Below are positions 50,922-60,410 of a DNA stretch of 64,000 nucleotides, piece after piece; positions within the stretch are counted from its first letter, which is position 1; each line of letters begins with the position of its first letter. Origin of the DNA: Pyropia haitanensis (lineage: Eukaryota; Rhodophyta; Bangiophyceae; Bangiales; Bangiaceae); assembly GCA_008729055.1 (NCBI GenBank), contig SDUX01000005.1:1682875-1746874 (forward strand). The letters are read 5' to 3'. The notes under the pieces were generated by a model. The model made no database searches, was not told the origin of the DNA, and saw only the letters and a program-made list of their open reading frames with translations. Position numbers and translations under genes: made by a program.

Positions 50922-51779
50922 CTAGATTGTCGACAAGCCGCTCCTCGTCGAGACCTCAACGCCCGGCCCGCCGCAATGACCTCGGTGCAACACCACGCTA
51001 ACAAAACAGCTGCACGAAAACGCCACCAACAATCGCGCACGCAGCGTCGCCCGCCAGGCTGCAGGAGCCACACCCCAGGCCGCCCTCAAACGCGGCTGAA
51101 GCCCCGTCGGGATGGTGGATCGAGTCCTTCTTTGTCAATCAGGTGCTGCGGGACCCGCGCTCAACCGTGCGGGCCAGACAGCTCACGGCCACACGGCGGC
51201 CGGCGCGCCGCGAGGGGAAGGAGAGGGGCGGTGCTACCCGATCCGCGGAGACAGCTAGCAGGTCCCCGGTCCCACGGCGGCCGGCAGGCAACGGGAGGCG
51301 GGGGAAGACCAGTGATGCCAGATCCGGGGCGCGAGCAGCCGCGCGCGTCGGTGTCGGCCAGCAGGCCCCCAGCCGCACGGCAGCCGGTAAGTCAAAAAAG
51401 ACGGGGGCGAAGCGCAAATGCCCAATCCGCGGCGACATCAGCCTCGCGCGTCAACAGCTCCACAAGCGCGCCCGGAAACACAGCACCCGACAGGCCACGA
51501 ACCGCGGCTAGCAGTCCGCGGGTGGGGGGGGGGCGGTGTGGTGCCTGCCAGACAGCGGCGGCGGCGGCGCGCGACGGCGGCAACGGCGGCGGTACCGGAG
51601 CCTATAGGCGCACATGCGACAGCGGAGCGGGGGAAGTGCATAGAGAGGCAGAGAGAGGGGGGCGGGGGGGGGAGGGAAGAGGACTGCGGACGACGAGCGG
51701 CGCCACAGTGGACGCTGCGGCAGTGTGGGTGGATCGGGTGGCTGGGTGGCGCCGTCTACTCGGATGCTCTGTTGATGGG
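50922..51779. other. Upstream flank of the decayed KDZ-like copy, with degenerate repeats
   Basis: Contains about three diverged direct repeats of roughly 85-105 nt at 51150-51490; each has an ACGGCGGCCGG-like element followed by a CC(A/C)(A/G)ATCCG(C/G)GG element. No gene. The copia element starts at the right edge. Confidence 0.4.
51150..51490. repeat. Degenerate tandem repeats upstream of the KDZ-like pseudogene
   Basis: Three diverged units, judged by eye: CACGGCGGCCGG-like starts near 51190, 51275 and 51375, and GATCCGCGG-like cores near 51239, 51315 and 51421. Their place mirrors the 69-bp repeats ahead of the intact copy, although the sequences differ. Confidence 0.4.
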
Positions 51780-51784
51780 GTTGC
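51780..51784. repeat. Left target-site duplication of the copia element
   Basis: GTTGC, identical to 58132-58136 on the other side of the element. Confidence 0.9.
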
Positions 51785-52366
51785 TGTGGCAGTATTGGTA
51801 GAAATCGTATCAGACTCACGGCCTGCAACCGACCGCGGATCCGTGTAGATGGGGCAGCCGACGTCCGTGCACGCCCCAGACACAGCAATCCAAGAGTCCT
51901 TCTTCTTCGTCGTTGTTCTTCCCCCTCTCCGCGCAATCGTCCCTCAGCGCACCGTGCGTGCCCTCATGTCGGGCCGGCACAGGCCCCCTCCCCCCCGCAC
52001 GTCACGGGCACGCACGCGCGCCCACACGGGCACCGGTGCACGCATGGCCCCCCCCGCAGGCATGCAGACGCGCCCACACACGTCGGGCCAAGCCCCCCCC
52101 TCGTGCACGCACAAAAAACGCAGGTGCGCACACACGAGCCAGAGCTACGCACGAGCAGCGCCTGCCACACAGGTCGCCGACAGGCCAGAAGGGCGCCGCC
52201 AGCACGCAGGCAACGCATACGATCTCGCCCCCCCGAAGGCGCCAATCAGCCACCCGTGTGATACGCAATCACAGGTGTCGTGCAATCCAGCGCAATCATT
52301 GGCCAGCACCTGACAATCCATAGCCGCGGCCGCAAGCACGCAGTAGGCACGTTGGAATCAGCCACA
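51785..52366 (-). repeat. Copia 3' LTR
   Basis: 582 bp. Compared by eye with 57550-58131, it differs at about 52116 (C versus A after an A run) and 52352 (T versus G), with no length difference. Confidence 0.95.
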
Positions 52367-55300
52367 CTCCCCCCTTTCCTTCTCGAAGGGCTTGGGGGCC
52401 GCGGCAGCACGGATGATCCACTGCTGCACGGGGTGGTTGTCCTCTCCAGTGGTCAGGATGTGCTCGAGCGCAGCGCAGTGGTGAGGTTTCGTCAGCCCGT
52501 CCGCGGCGTTGTGCTCAGACTTGAGCAGGCCGACGTTGGAGATCTCCTGGTTGTTGTAGGCCTCTCGAGCCGCCGCCACATCAATCATGAGTCGTTTCTC
52601 CGTCGGGTGCGACGCGCGCGTAATGACGTCAAACAGCTGCTTGGAGTCAGTCAGCATGATGAGCGGGATGTGCTGGTGGTAGATACGCTCCAAGTCATAC
52701 TTGATGACAAACGCTTCGTCAAACGCGTTGGCAAACGCATACACCTCGCCTGCCATGATGGAGCGCACCACTCGGCGTGACTTGCTCGAGTATGACAGTA
52801 CGTGGCAGGCCCCGCGATTGTCGCACAGTAAGATCAAGTAGCCCAGCTGGCACGACCCGTCATCGTTCGACGCAAAGGACGCGTCCGCATACACATTTAA
52901 CCGCAGTGATCGACGTCAAAGGGGTCGGTAGATCAGCGCCCAATCGCTGGAGTTCTTGGCCAGCTTGATGGCCTTGTTCAGCTCTCGGATGTGCCGCTTG
53001 CAGTACGACTTGGGGGTAGCTTGGGCCGCGCGGTTGATCGCACAACACAGGTCCGGCCGGGTGTGCGAGAGCCAAGCGACAGCGGCGCGCACAGACGCAA
53101 ACTCGTCGTACGTCGCCGACAGCTTCAGGGGGCTCAGGGCGGCAACATTGTTCGCCTGGTTCAACTTGAAGGACCAATCAGCGCCACGGGTTGAATCGAT
53201 GGTGACACCGAGAAACTCAAAGTTGTCCCACTGCCGGGACTTGGCGTCAAATTGACGTAGAGTCGCCTCCGTGAGCACCTGAAAGGTCTCGTTGCCGCCG
53301 AGGATGCTGTCATCAACATAGGTGCCCAGCAGACCATCCACACCATCCGTCCCATCCCGCACGTAGAGCGCAGGGTCCCCCGTCCTAGGTGCCATACCCA
53401 GGTCGTCCTCCACATGGGCGGTGAACGTGGCGGCCCAGTAGTCGCCAGTGTCGCAGATCCCATAAAGCGGCCGCACCAGCTCCATGCTTTGGAGGTAGGA
53501 CTGGTTGACGTCGTGCGCAAACAGTCGAAATCCACAAACCGCACTGGTAGACACCACCATCTTGGTCGAGCGCTGCCGCAACGTCGACAGGTTGTGGACC
53601 ACAACCCGCTTATCTCGGTCTTTGTGGCCTTGCGCAACGTAACGCGACTGCGGCCGCTCCTCGGGAAATCCAACGTGCTTGAGGGTATGCACAAAGCGTC
53701 CACCAACAATGTTTGCCCCCTTAGGCAAAGAGCGCTTCTTAACCACCTTCATCGCGCCGCGCCCCAACAGGCCGTTCACCTCCCGTTGAGTCGATGCTCG
53801 GAACGGCTCCGATTGGATGCGCACGTCGCTCTCCTTGAGCACCTCGGTAATCAATGCATCAGACGTACGAAAGATGTGCTCAGGAGGAGCGTCCGCTCGC
53901 GAGAAGGCGTGCAGCCCGGCGCAGACGTCGGACAGCAGCTGCTCACCCGTGCGCATGGCGTCCATCAGCTGGTCCAGCTCCTCGTCGCCCACCTCGCGCA
54001 CAGATAGTTCCCGACTGTCTGGCAGGGGGGGTGCTACTTCGTCACGTCCGTCAGGAAAGGCTGGGTAATCCTCTCTTCCTTCAGCTCCAGGCGTGCTGCT
54101 GTGACGGTACCGCTTCACCTTATCGATGAAGAACAGCCTGGCGGTACCATCCACGTCGAGCCAGACGTGTTTGCCATCCGCCTTGATGATTGTGTAGGGC
54201 CCCACCCAGCAGTTGACCGGCTTCTCGCGGAACACGAGCACGGCCATGCCAGCAGAAATGTCGACGTCGGTGGCTCGTGGCACTCGCATGCGCAGGGCTC
54301 TCCGCAACCGGGATCGCGCAATGGTCCGCCTCATCTCGTCCCGTGCCGTTCTCATCGCCTCCAGTCGCACTTTCTGCTCCGGCAGGTCAACAGGGCTGGT
54401 CGGCGTGCGTTGCACGATGCCAAACACAAGCAAGGTCGGCACGAGTCCAGCAGGTCCAGCAGTGTTGTTCATCGCAGAGACGGCCAGGGAAAGCGCCTGC
54501 TCCGCGTCGAGAGTTGGGTGGTCCGCCCGCACGCGACGATATATCTGCCGCAAGTAGGCGTGATAGCGCTCGCCAGATCCAAGGGCGTTGTGCGATTCAA
54601 TACCCGACTCAATGTGCTTTGTGCCCACCGCTTGCAGGAGCGCCGGCCACTTGGCGGACGTGAGCTGCGGCCCCTGGTCCGTGTGCATCACGTCAGGGTG
54701 CCCAGCGTAGCGGTAGACCCAGATGCGCAGGTACACGGCCCAGGCAGCATCGGCGGTCTCCCCATCGCGCATAAATGCTGCCACGTTAACGCCGGTGTCT
54801 TTCTCCACCACATGTCGGACTGGCTCACTCTCGAGCCACATGAGGTCGACGAGAGCCGTCCTGTTGAACACGATGTCCTCCGATGGCAGCGACACGCGGA
54901 AACGGGTCGGCTCCTTGGCGAGTCGTTGACAGGTGTCACACGTGGCAGTCACTTCCTCCAGTCGGCTTAAGGTCTCCTTGTTGGCGTGTGGGTCCTTCGC
55001 CTGCCGCAGCACAGCAAACAAGCGCTCAGGCGGTGGGTGGCAAAAGTGGCGATGCAGTCGCTCCACCTCCACCATGGTGTATAGGATATCCCGACCCCAC
55101 TCCAGGAACACGTGCCCGTACTTGCGCGTTACAGGTATCGACAGGTTGTAGGCGACGCAGATCAGCTTGTTGGCCACGTTGTTGACGTACATTTCGTTCG
55201 TGTCCAGGGCGTCGAGGCCGAACAGGAAAGGTATGTTGACGTCGACCACGTCCACGTCCATGGGTAGAAACATGTCATCGGCCAACGGCACACAGATACG

Positions 55301-55576
55301 CAACACACCCCGGCTTGGGTAATCCGATCCACCGAAGCGAAAGGCGGCGTTCTCAGGCTCCGTCAGGTGCAGTTCATTGCCAGCAAAGCGCGCGTAGGCA
55401 GCTGGCTGCTGACGACCAATCACCGTCCGCTCCGCCCCTGTGTCCAGACAGGCGCCAAGAAACACATTCGTATCGGCAGCGGCAGCGACCAGGCACTCAG
55501 ATACCTTTGCTCCCATGTGGTCGCGCGGAGGCCGGCCCCGACGGCGTCTGCATATAGAGGAAAGGCGACGAGTCAT
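52358..55576 (-). pseudogene. pol: Copia Pol: protease, integrase, RT, RNase H, with one in-frame TGA
   Basis: Starts at ATG 55576, overlapping the gag stop by 4 nt (ATGA). Domain order is that of Ty1/copia. Protease: ACLDTGAERTVIG. Integrase zinc motif: RLHRHFCH and CDTCQRL. Integrase acids: the Asp in LVDLMWLES, the Asp in HTDQGPQLTS and the Glu in SGERYHAYL. RT: FAHDVNQSYLQS and catalytic YVDD near 53309-53320. RNase H: VYADASFAS, LTDSKQLFD and LKSEHNAADGLTKP. TGA at 52916-52918 separates RT from RNase H in the same frame. The RT also looks short: only a few residues separate YLQS from RPLYGICDTGDYW, where copia RTs usually have some 25-30 more, suggesting an in-frame deletion. Its end overlaps the 3' LTR by a few bases. 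Confidence 0.88.
52367..52383 (-). other. Copia polypurine tract
   Basis: On the minus strand GAAGGAAAGGGGGGAG directly precedes the 3' LTR start TGTGGC. It lies inside the 3' end of the pol frame. Confidence 0.8.
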
Positions 55577-57111
55577 TCCTCCATTGCAAAATCCGCCTTG
55601 GAGTCGCCGTCCACCGCGCTTGCCAGTGGGGCACCACTTCGGGAGGCCAATAGCGCGTCAAACAGCTGGCGGTCGTCGTCAGCGCCCACCTCGGCTCCGC
55701 CGTCGCCGTCCTCAGACGCACTGGCACGCTCACTAATCAGCATGGCGTCCACCTGGGTGCACAACTCGAACAGAACGGCAGCGATCGAGGCCTTTCCAGC
55801 GTCCTTCTTGGCGTAATAGTCGAGCCGACGCTGAGCTGCTTTGGCGGCGTCAATCGGGCGGGGGCAGTCCTTCATGGTGTGCGCGACATCATCACAGTTA
55901 AAACACCCCTTAATTGTCAGCGGGTTGTGGCCACTCGGACAGGAAGAACTGCCCGTCCGCTTGGTATGGCCAGTGGCAGGGCCACGGTTGGGGCGCGCGT
56001 ATCGCCCCTGCGCGGCAAACAGTATGCCTGGCACGTCCTGGGTAGACGGCAAACGATGTCCGGATGCGCTCGCGTGGGCAACCGCCAGTCGTGCCTCCTT
56101 GTGTAGATGTAACGCGGCCTCCAGCTCACCATACAGCTGTTGAAAGGTCAAGCCATAGGTGGCAATGCGGCTCAGCGGCTCAGTCGCCCAAGGGCTGCCG
56201 GCCACAGCGTTCCGCAAAAACTCAACCTTGTGCGCGTCGCCCTGATGGGAACGGGGCACCTGCGGGGCGAGCTTGGTGATAGTCTTGTAAGTCTGCTCGA
56301 GCGCGGCCGCCTCCGTCACACCGTCACTGACCAGCGTGCTCATTCGGTATCTCACAAGGTAGTTCTTAATCCGGTTCTGTCGGACAATGGAGTTGTACTC
56401 AGCGCGCACCATGTCAACGGCCTGGCTAAAGGACGTAGCGTACGACTGCACCTTGTCGAGATAAAACCGCTTAGCGTCACCGCTGAGGATGTTGTGCATG
56501 TACTGAAAACGATGCTCTTGGTTGAGATCGTAGTCGCGCGCGACCTGCTGGTACTTAGCCACGTACTCCATCCAAGCCTCTCCAAGGTTACCGGAGAACT
56601 TGGTCGACGCGTCACGAAAACGCATCGCAATATTATGAGCAGTGCGGTCACCAGCCACAGAGGTTGCGTCTCCACGGCGGGCGGGGGACGGCGGTTGGCT
56701 GACCGCCCCACTTCCGCCCACGCGGCGCCCAGCGGCGACGAGCTCCGTCGCGAGCTGGTTGGCTGCGACACGATCCTCAGGGTCCACGTACAGTGACGTA
56801 GCCAGGGTCATGATCACACGGTGGGAGGAATGCTGCTGCAGGTTGGCCCCGTGCCTGTCAAGCCATTTTTGCAACTCGCGATGAGCGTATGGCAGGGTGG
56901 TCACGTCAGGCCCGAAAAGAACGGCAGGGGGGAACAACTCCGCCACAGCCGCCTTCACCTGCTCGCCGGATAGAGTTGCCTCCCGCACCTCCTCCTCCAG
57001 CATGCGGACGGACGAAATGGAGCCCATCTGCCCCTCCGATAGCAGAGTCGGATCTGCGAGGGCCATAAAATTCGTAGGTGGGGGCGCGTTGTTGTGCGAC
57101 GCGTCCGCCAT
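55573..57111 (-). CDS. gag: Copia Gag
   Basis: A 512-residue protein from ATG 57111, the first ATG in frame. The capsid-like part has FSGNLGEAWMEYVAKYQQVA, FQYMHNILSGDAKRFYLDKV and VDMVRAEYNSIVRQNRIKNY. The zinc knuckle CFNCDDVAHTMKDC (C-x2-C-x4-H-x4-C) follows, then an acidic C-terminal tail. It ends in TGA within ATGA, where pol starts, so pol may be made by termination-reinitiation rather than by frameshifting. No internal stop. Gag of this copy looks functional. Confidence 0.9.
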   Translation of the reverse strand: MADASHNNAPPPTNFMALADPTLLSEGQMGSISSVRMLEEEVREATLSGEQVKAAVAELFPPAVLFGPDVTTLPYAHRELQKWLDRHGANLQQHSSHRVIMTLATSLYVDPEDRVAANQLATELVAAGRRVGGSGAVSQPPSPARRGDATSVAGDRTAHNIAMRFRDASTKFSGNLGEAWMEYVAKYQQVARDYDLNQEHRFQYMHNILSGDAKRFYLDKVQSYATSFSQAVDMVRAEYNSIVRQNRIKNYLVRYRMSTLVSDGVTEAAALEQTYKTITKLAPQVPRSHQGDAHKVEFLRNAVAGSPWATEPLSRIATYGLTFQQLYGELEAALHLHKEARLAVAHASASGHRLPSTQDVPGILFAAQGRYARPNRGPATGHTKRTGSSSCPSGHNPLTIKGCFNCDDVAHTMKDCPRPIDAAKAAQRRLDYYAKKDAGKASIAAVLFELCTQVDAMLISERASASEDGDGGAEVGADDDRQLFDALLASRSGAPLASAVDGDSKADFAMEE

Positions 57112-57549
57112 GTTGAGGTTGTCAGGCTGCTTCTCGGTCAAATGGTAGTCGTAGATAGAACAATCGTTGTCTCACGTCCCAAATCCACCGATGCGCGCAG
57201 GTCGACCACCCCGCGCCTGCCGCCGCCCTGCTTCTCCACGCCAATCCCCCGAGACACCCTGTCAGGGTTGCGGGCGGCCGTACCCAAAGCCTTCCCGGCG
57301 CTCCGGTGTTACCCAGGAGGGGTCGTGGCGTAGACCTTGTGGTACTGCCCCGTACGCTCCCCCGTCGGTTTCTAGACGGGCCTCCCGACCCCAGGCCCCC
57401 ACGGCTTCACGACTCGGTACCCCCTTAGTTCAAGTCCCCTGGGGGACCTGCGTAGAGAAACAGGACAGAGACAAACACGGAGCAGCCGCCTGCTCACGCA
57501 CCGGTTCTCTCACTCACTCTCACTCTCACCAGTGCAGGTTATTCGCGAA
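57112..57549 (-). other. Copia untranslated leader
   Basis: About 440 nt between the 5' LTR and gag on the transcript strand. The primer-binding site should lie next to the LTR (minus strand TTCGCGAATAACCTGCACTG); it was not matched to the 3' end of a usual initiator tRNA, so the primer is unresolved. Confidence 0.5.
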
Positions 57550-58131
57550 TGTGGCAGTATTGGTAGAAATCGTATCAGACTCACGGCCTGCAACCGACCG
57601 CGGATCCGTGTAGATGGGGCAGCCGACGTCCGTGCACGCCCCAGACACAGCAATCCAAGAGTCCTTCTTCTTCGTCGTTGTTCTTCCCCCTCTCCGCGCA
57701 ATCGTCCCTCAGCGCACCGTGCGTGCCCTCATGTCGGGCCGGCACAGGCCCCCTCCCCCCCGCACGTCACGGGCACGCACGCGCGCCCACACGGGCACCG
57801 GTGCACGCATGGCCCCCCCCGCAGGCATGCAGACGCGCCCACACACGTCGGGCCAAGCCCCCCCCTCGTGCACGCACAAAAAAAGCAGGTGCGCACACAC
57901 GAGCCAGAGCTACGCACGAGCAGCGCCTGCCACACAGGTCGCCGACAGGCCAGAAGGGCGCCGCCAGCACGCAGGCAACGCATACGATCTCGCCCCCCCG
58001 AAGGCGCCAATCAGCCACCCGTGTGATACGCAATCACAGGTGTCGTGCAATCCAGCGCAATCATTGGCCAGCACCTGACAATCCATAGCCGCGGCCGCAA
58101 GCACGCAGTAGGCACGGTGGAATCAGCCACA
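57550..58131 (-). repeat. Copia 5' LTR
   Basis: 582-bp partner of 51785-52366. Small frames inside both LTRs are not genes. Confidence 0.95.
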
Positions 58132-58136
58132 GTTGC
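58132..58136. repeat. Right target-site duplication of the copia element
   Basis: GTTGC, matching 51780-51784. Confidence 0.9.
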
Positions 58137-59720
58137 GGGTGAGGGGTCGAAAATTGAAGCAAATTGCATGTCAACAATCCGCGTCCCTCGGGGTGCCTGA
58201 TTCCCCCGCGCAGGCGCCACTTCCGGACCCGAGCTGGGTCCTTGGCCAGTAGCTCTGGTGGCGATTCTGTGGCCACGGGCGGCCGCTACGGCCCGATAGT
58301 CGGAAATCTCGCGGCCCCGTCCTCTGGCCATCCCCCCTCTGAGGGGAGCACAAGGAAACACTCCACTCCGGCTCGAGACAAATCCACTCCGCATCGAGAG
58401 GGGTTCACTCCGGGTCCATCCTCAGTAGCTTCAGGCGCACCCATCCTGCGGCTGCTGTGAACTCACTCCGCCTCGAGTCAGGTGCGTGCACCAATCGGAA
58501 GCACGTATCCGACGACGGCCGGGTTGCCTGTTGGCATATTTGTGGTCAGCGATCTCCCCCCGGCCCCGGTGTGTGCCCCAGATTCAGGCCACAGACATGC
58601 CTCGATTGATATCTGGGGCGCCAGGACCCCGTCCAGATCGTTTCTAGGATGTGCCACGATTCAAATGTTTTGAGTGAGGCAGGCGGCGGAATTATGAAAA
58701 TTCGACATGAAAATGTGCGCCGCGCCCCGCGGGGCGCGCCGCGCCCCGCCCCCCCGCCGCGCTCTCCGCCGCGCTCCGCCGTGCGCCCCGCCGGGCGTCT
58801 CCGCACTTACCTCGCTGGGTGGCAGGTGTCTGTGGCACTTGCACCACGCCGATGCCTGTCACCGCACGCCCGGAGTAAAACCGCGGGTAGCTGTGTAGCG
58901 CACGCTGCGCGGCCCGCCGCGCTGTTCAGCGCGCCCAGCCGCGTCGTCCGCCATGTGCCCGGGCGGGTGACGGGCTTCCATCGGCGCTTGCACCGCCGTA
59001 GAGCCTTCCGTGGCGTGCGCAAAGAAACACCGAGCACCAGCTACCTCTGACGCCCACCCTGTGTCCCCATGTGGATAATCGCATGCTTGACGTTTGCGCA
59101 CAAATTGAGAAAATCTTCCGGGGGACTTTCAACGACACTTGTTGACACGTTCGCGACATTCACATTTATGAGGAATGCTCCTTAATGTATTTGAACGCTA
59201 CATTTGAACATGCAAACAACGGCAATGCTTCGTTACTTAACGATTGTGCACTGTCCATTACGGCGAATCAAATTGTCCAGTCGATCTTTCACGTGGTGGA
59301 TTTCTGATCTTTCGGAAATGGTGGTCTACTTTCCATATTGGACTGATTACGTCGTCGCGATCTGGCGGCCGTGGTACCGAGCTGGAGCTGCCATGGGTAC
59401 CACACTACGTGGTGGCCACCCATCCTGACTGTCCTCCATTGCCTGTTTCCCGGCCTGGACGCACTACAATGGGTTCCTATCTCTTCGATCTACCGTACAG
59501 CCCACCTTTCGTACCTATCTGCCATCGCGACGCAGTGGCCGCTCGTGACGTACCCATCCTTCCGGCGCGGGTGCGCCACGATCTGTGCAACGTCCGTACG
59601 CGCGTGGTGCCGTTGCCGTCCCCCTCCGTCCGTCCCCCTTGGTGGACGCACGCCGCGAGGTCACCATCGCTCGACGAGGATCCACCTGTACGCGTGCCAC
59701 ATATCCGGCGCCACAACGAC
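58137..59720. other. Spacer between copia and the KDZ-like element
   Basis: No gene is recognised. Three copies of a CACTCCG-x2-TCGAG motif lie near 58358, 58384 and 58464. GC drops at 59080-59350, which may hold the 5' terminus of the KDZ-like element; no inverted repeat partner is in view because the right end is cut. A frame in phase with the transposase is open from 59469 (ATG) onward. Confidence 0.4.
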
Positions 59721-60272
59721 GCCGCAACGCACGACGGGACCTACCTGCGTGCGCTCTCACACTGGCGGGACCTCTGGTGGCGCCGCGACGCCGCAACGCT
59801 TGACGGCCCCTATCTACGTGTGCGCCTACACTGGCGGGACCTCTGTCGGCGCCAGCACGCCGCAACGCTTGACGCGACCTACCTACGTGCGCGCCTACAC
59901 TGGCGGGACCTCTGTCGGCGCCAGCACGCCGCAACGCTTGACGCGACCTACCTACGTGCGCGCCTACACTGGCGGGACCTCTGTCGGCGCCAGCACGTCG
60001 CAACGCTTGACGGCCCCTATCTACGTGCGCGCCTACACTGGCGGGACCTCTGGTGGCGCCACCACGCCGCAACGCTTGACGGCCCCTATCTACGTGTGCG
60101 CCTACACTGGCGGGACCTCTGGCGGCGCCACCACGCCGCAACGCTTGACGGCCCCTATCTACGTGCGCGCCTACACTGGCGGGACCTCTGGTGGCGCCGC
60201 GACGCCGCAACGCTTGACGCGACCTACCTACGTGTGCGCCCGCATTGGACGGACCGCAAGCGGTGCCACGAC
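59721..60272 (+). repeat. Eight tandem copies of a 69-bp repeat
   Basis: GCCGCAACGC (once GTCGCAACGC) begins units at 59721, 59790, 59859, 59928, 59997, 60066, 60135 and 60204, a constant 69-nt period with the core ACACTGGCGGGACCTCTG. A degenerate ninth unit follows. Since 69 is a multiple of 3, the array stays open in several frames on both strands. One frame is continuous with the transposase and would add 23-residue repeats (core TYLRARLHWRDLCRR). Confidence 0.92.
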
Positions 60273-60410
60273 GCTGGCCGGACCTGTTGCGGTGCCACCG
60301 CGCTGCAACGCGTATCGGCTCCGTTCTACGTGTGTGTTTGTTCCGGCGGCTCCCCTTCGCTTTCTACGCTCGTTGGTGTGTTGGGCCTCTGCGTTGAGTG
60401 CTTGTTGAGA

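Larger units (their letters stand above)
51785..58131 (-). mobile_element. Ty1/copia retrotransposon, structurally complete, 6347 bp
   Basis: Two 582-bp LTRs (51785-52366 and 57550-58131) differ at only two sites, begin TGTGGC and end GCCACA, and are flanked by the 5-bp duplication GTTGC. Transcribed on the minus strand: 5' LTR, leader, gag, pol, polypurine tract, 3' LTR. The near-identical LTRs show that insertion was recent. Pol, however, carries one in-frame TGA and a short RT, so the copy is probably not autonomous. Confidence 0.95.

Noticed and set aside
51849..52313. 154-residue ORF in each copia LTR (also 57614-58078)
   Set aside because: It lies wholly within the LTR on the non-transcribed strand, is low in information and is duplicated only because the LTR is.
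59244..60410. Extending the KDZ-like protein upstream through the 69-bp repeats
   Set aside because: The frame is open but starts at a non-ATG codon, or at ATG 59469, and is filled with repeats. The paralogue starts at the position matching ATG 60411, so the shorter model was preferred.
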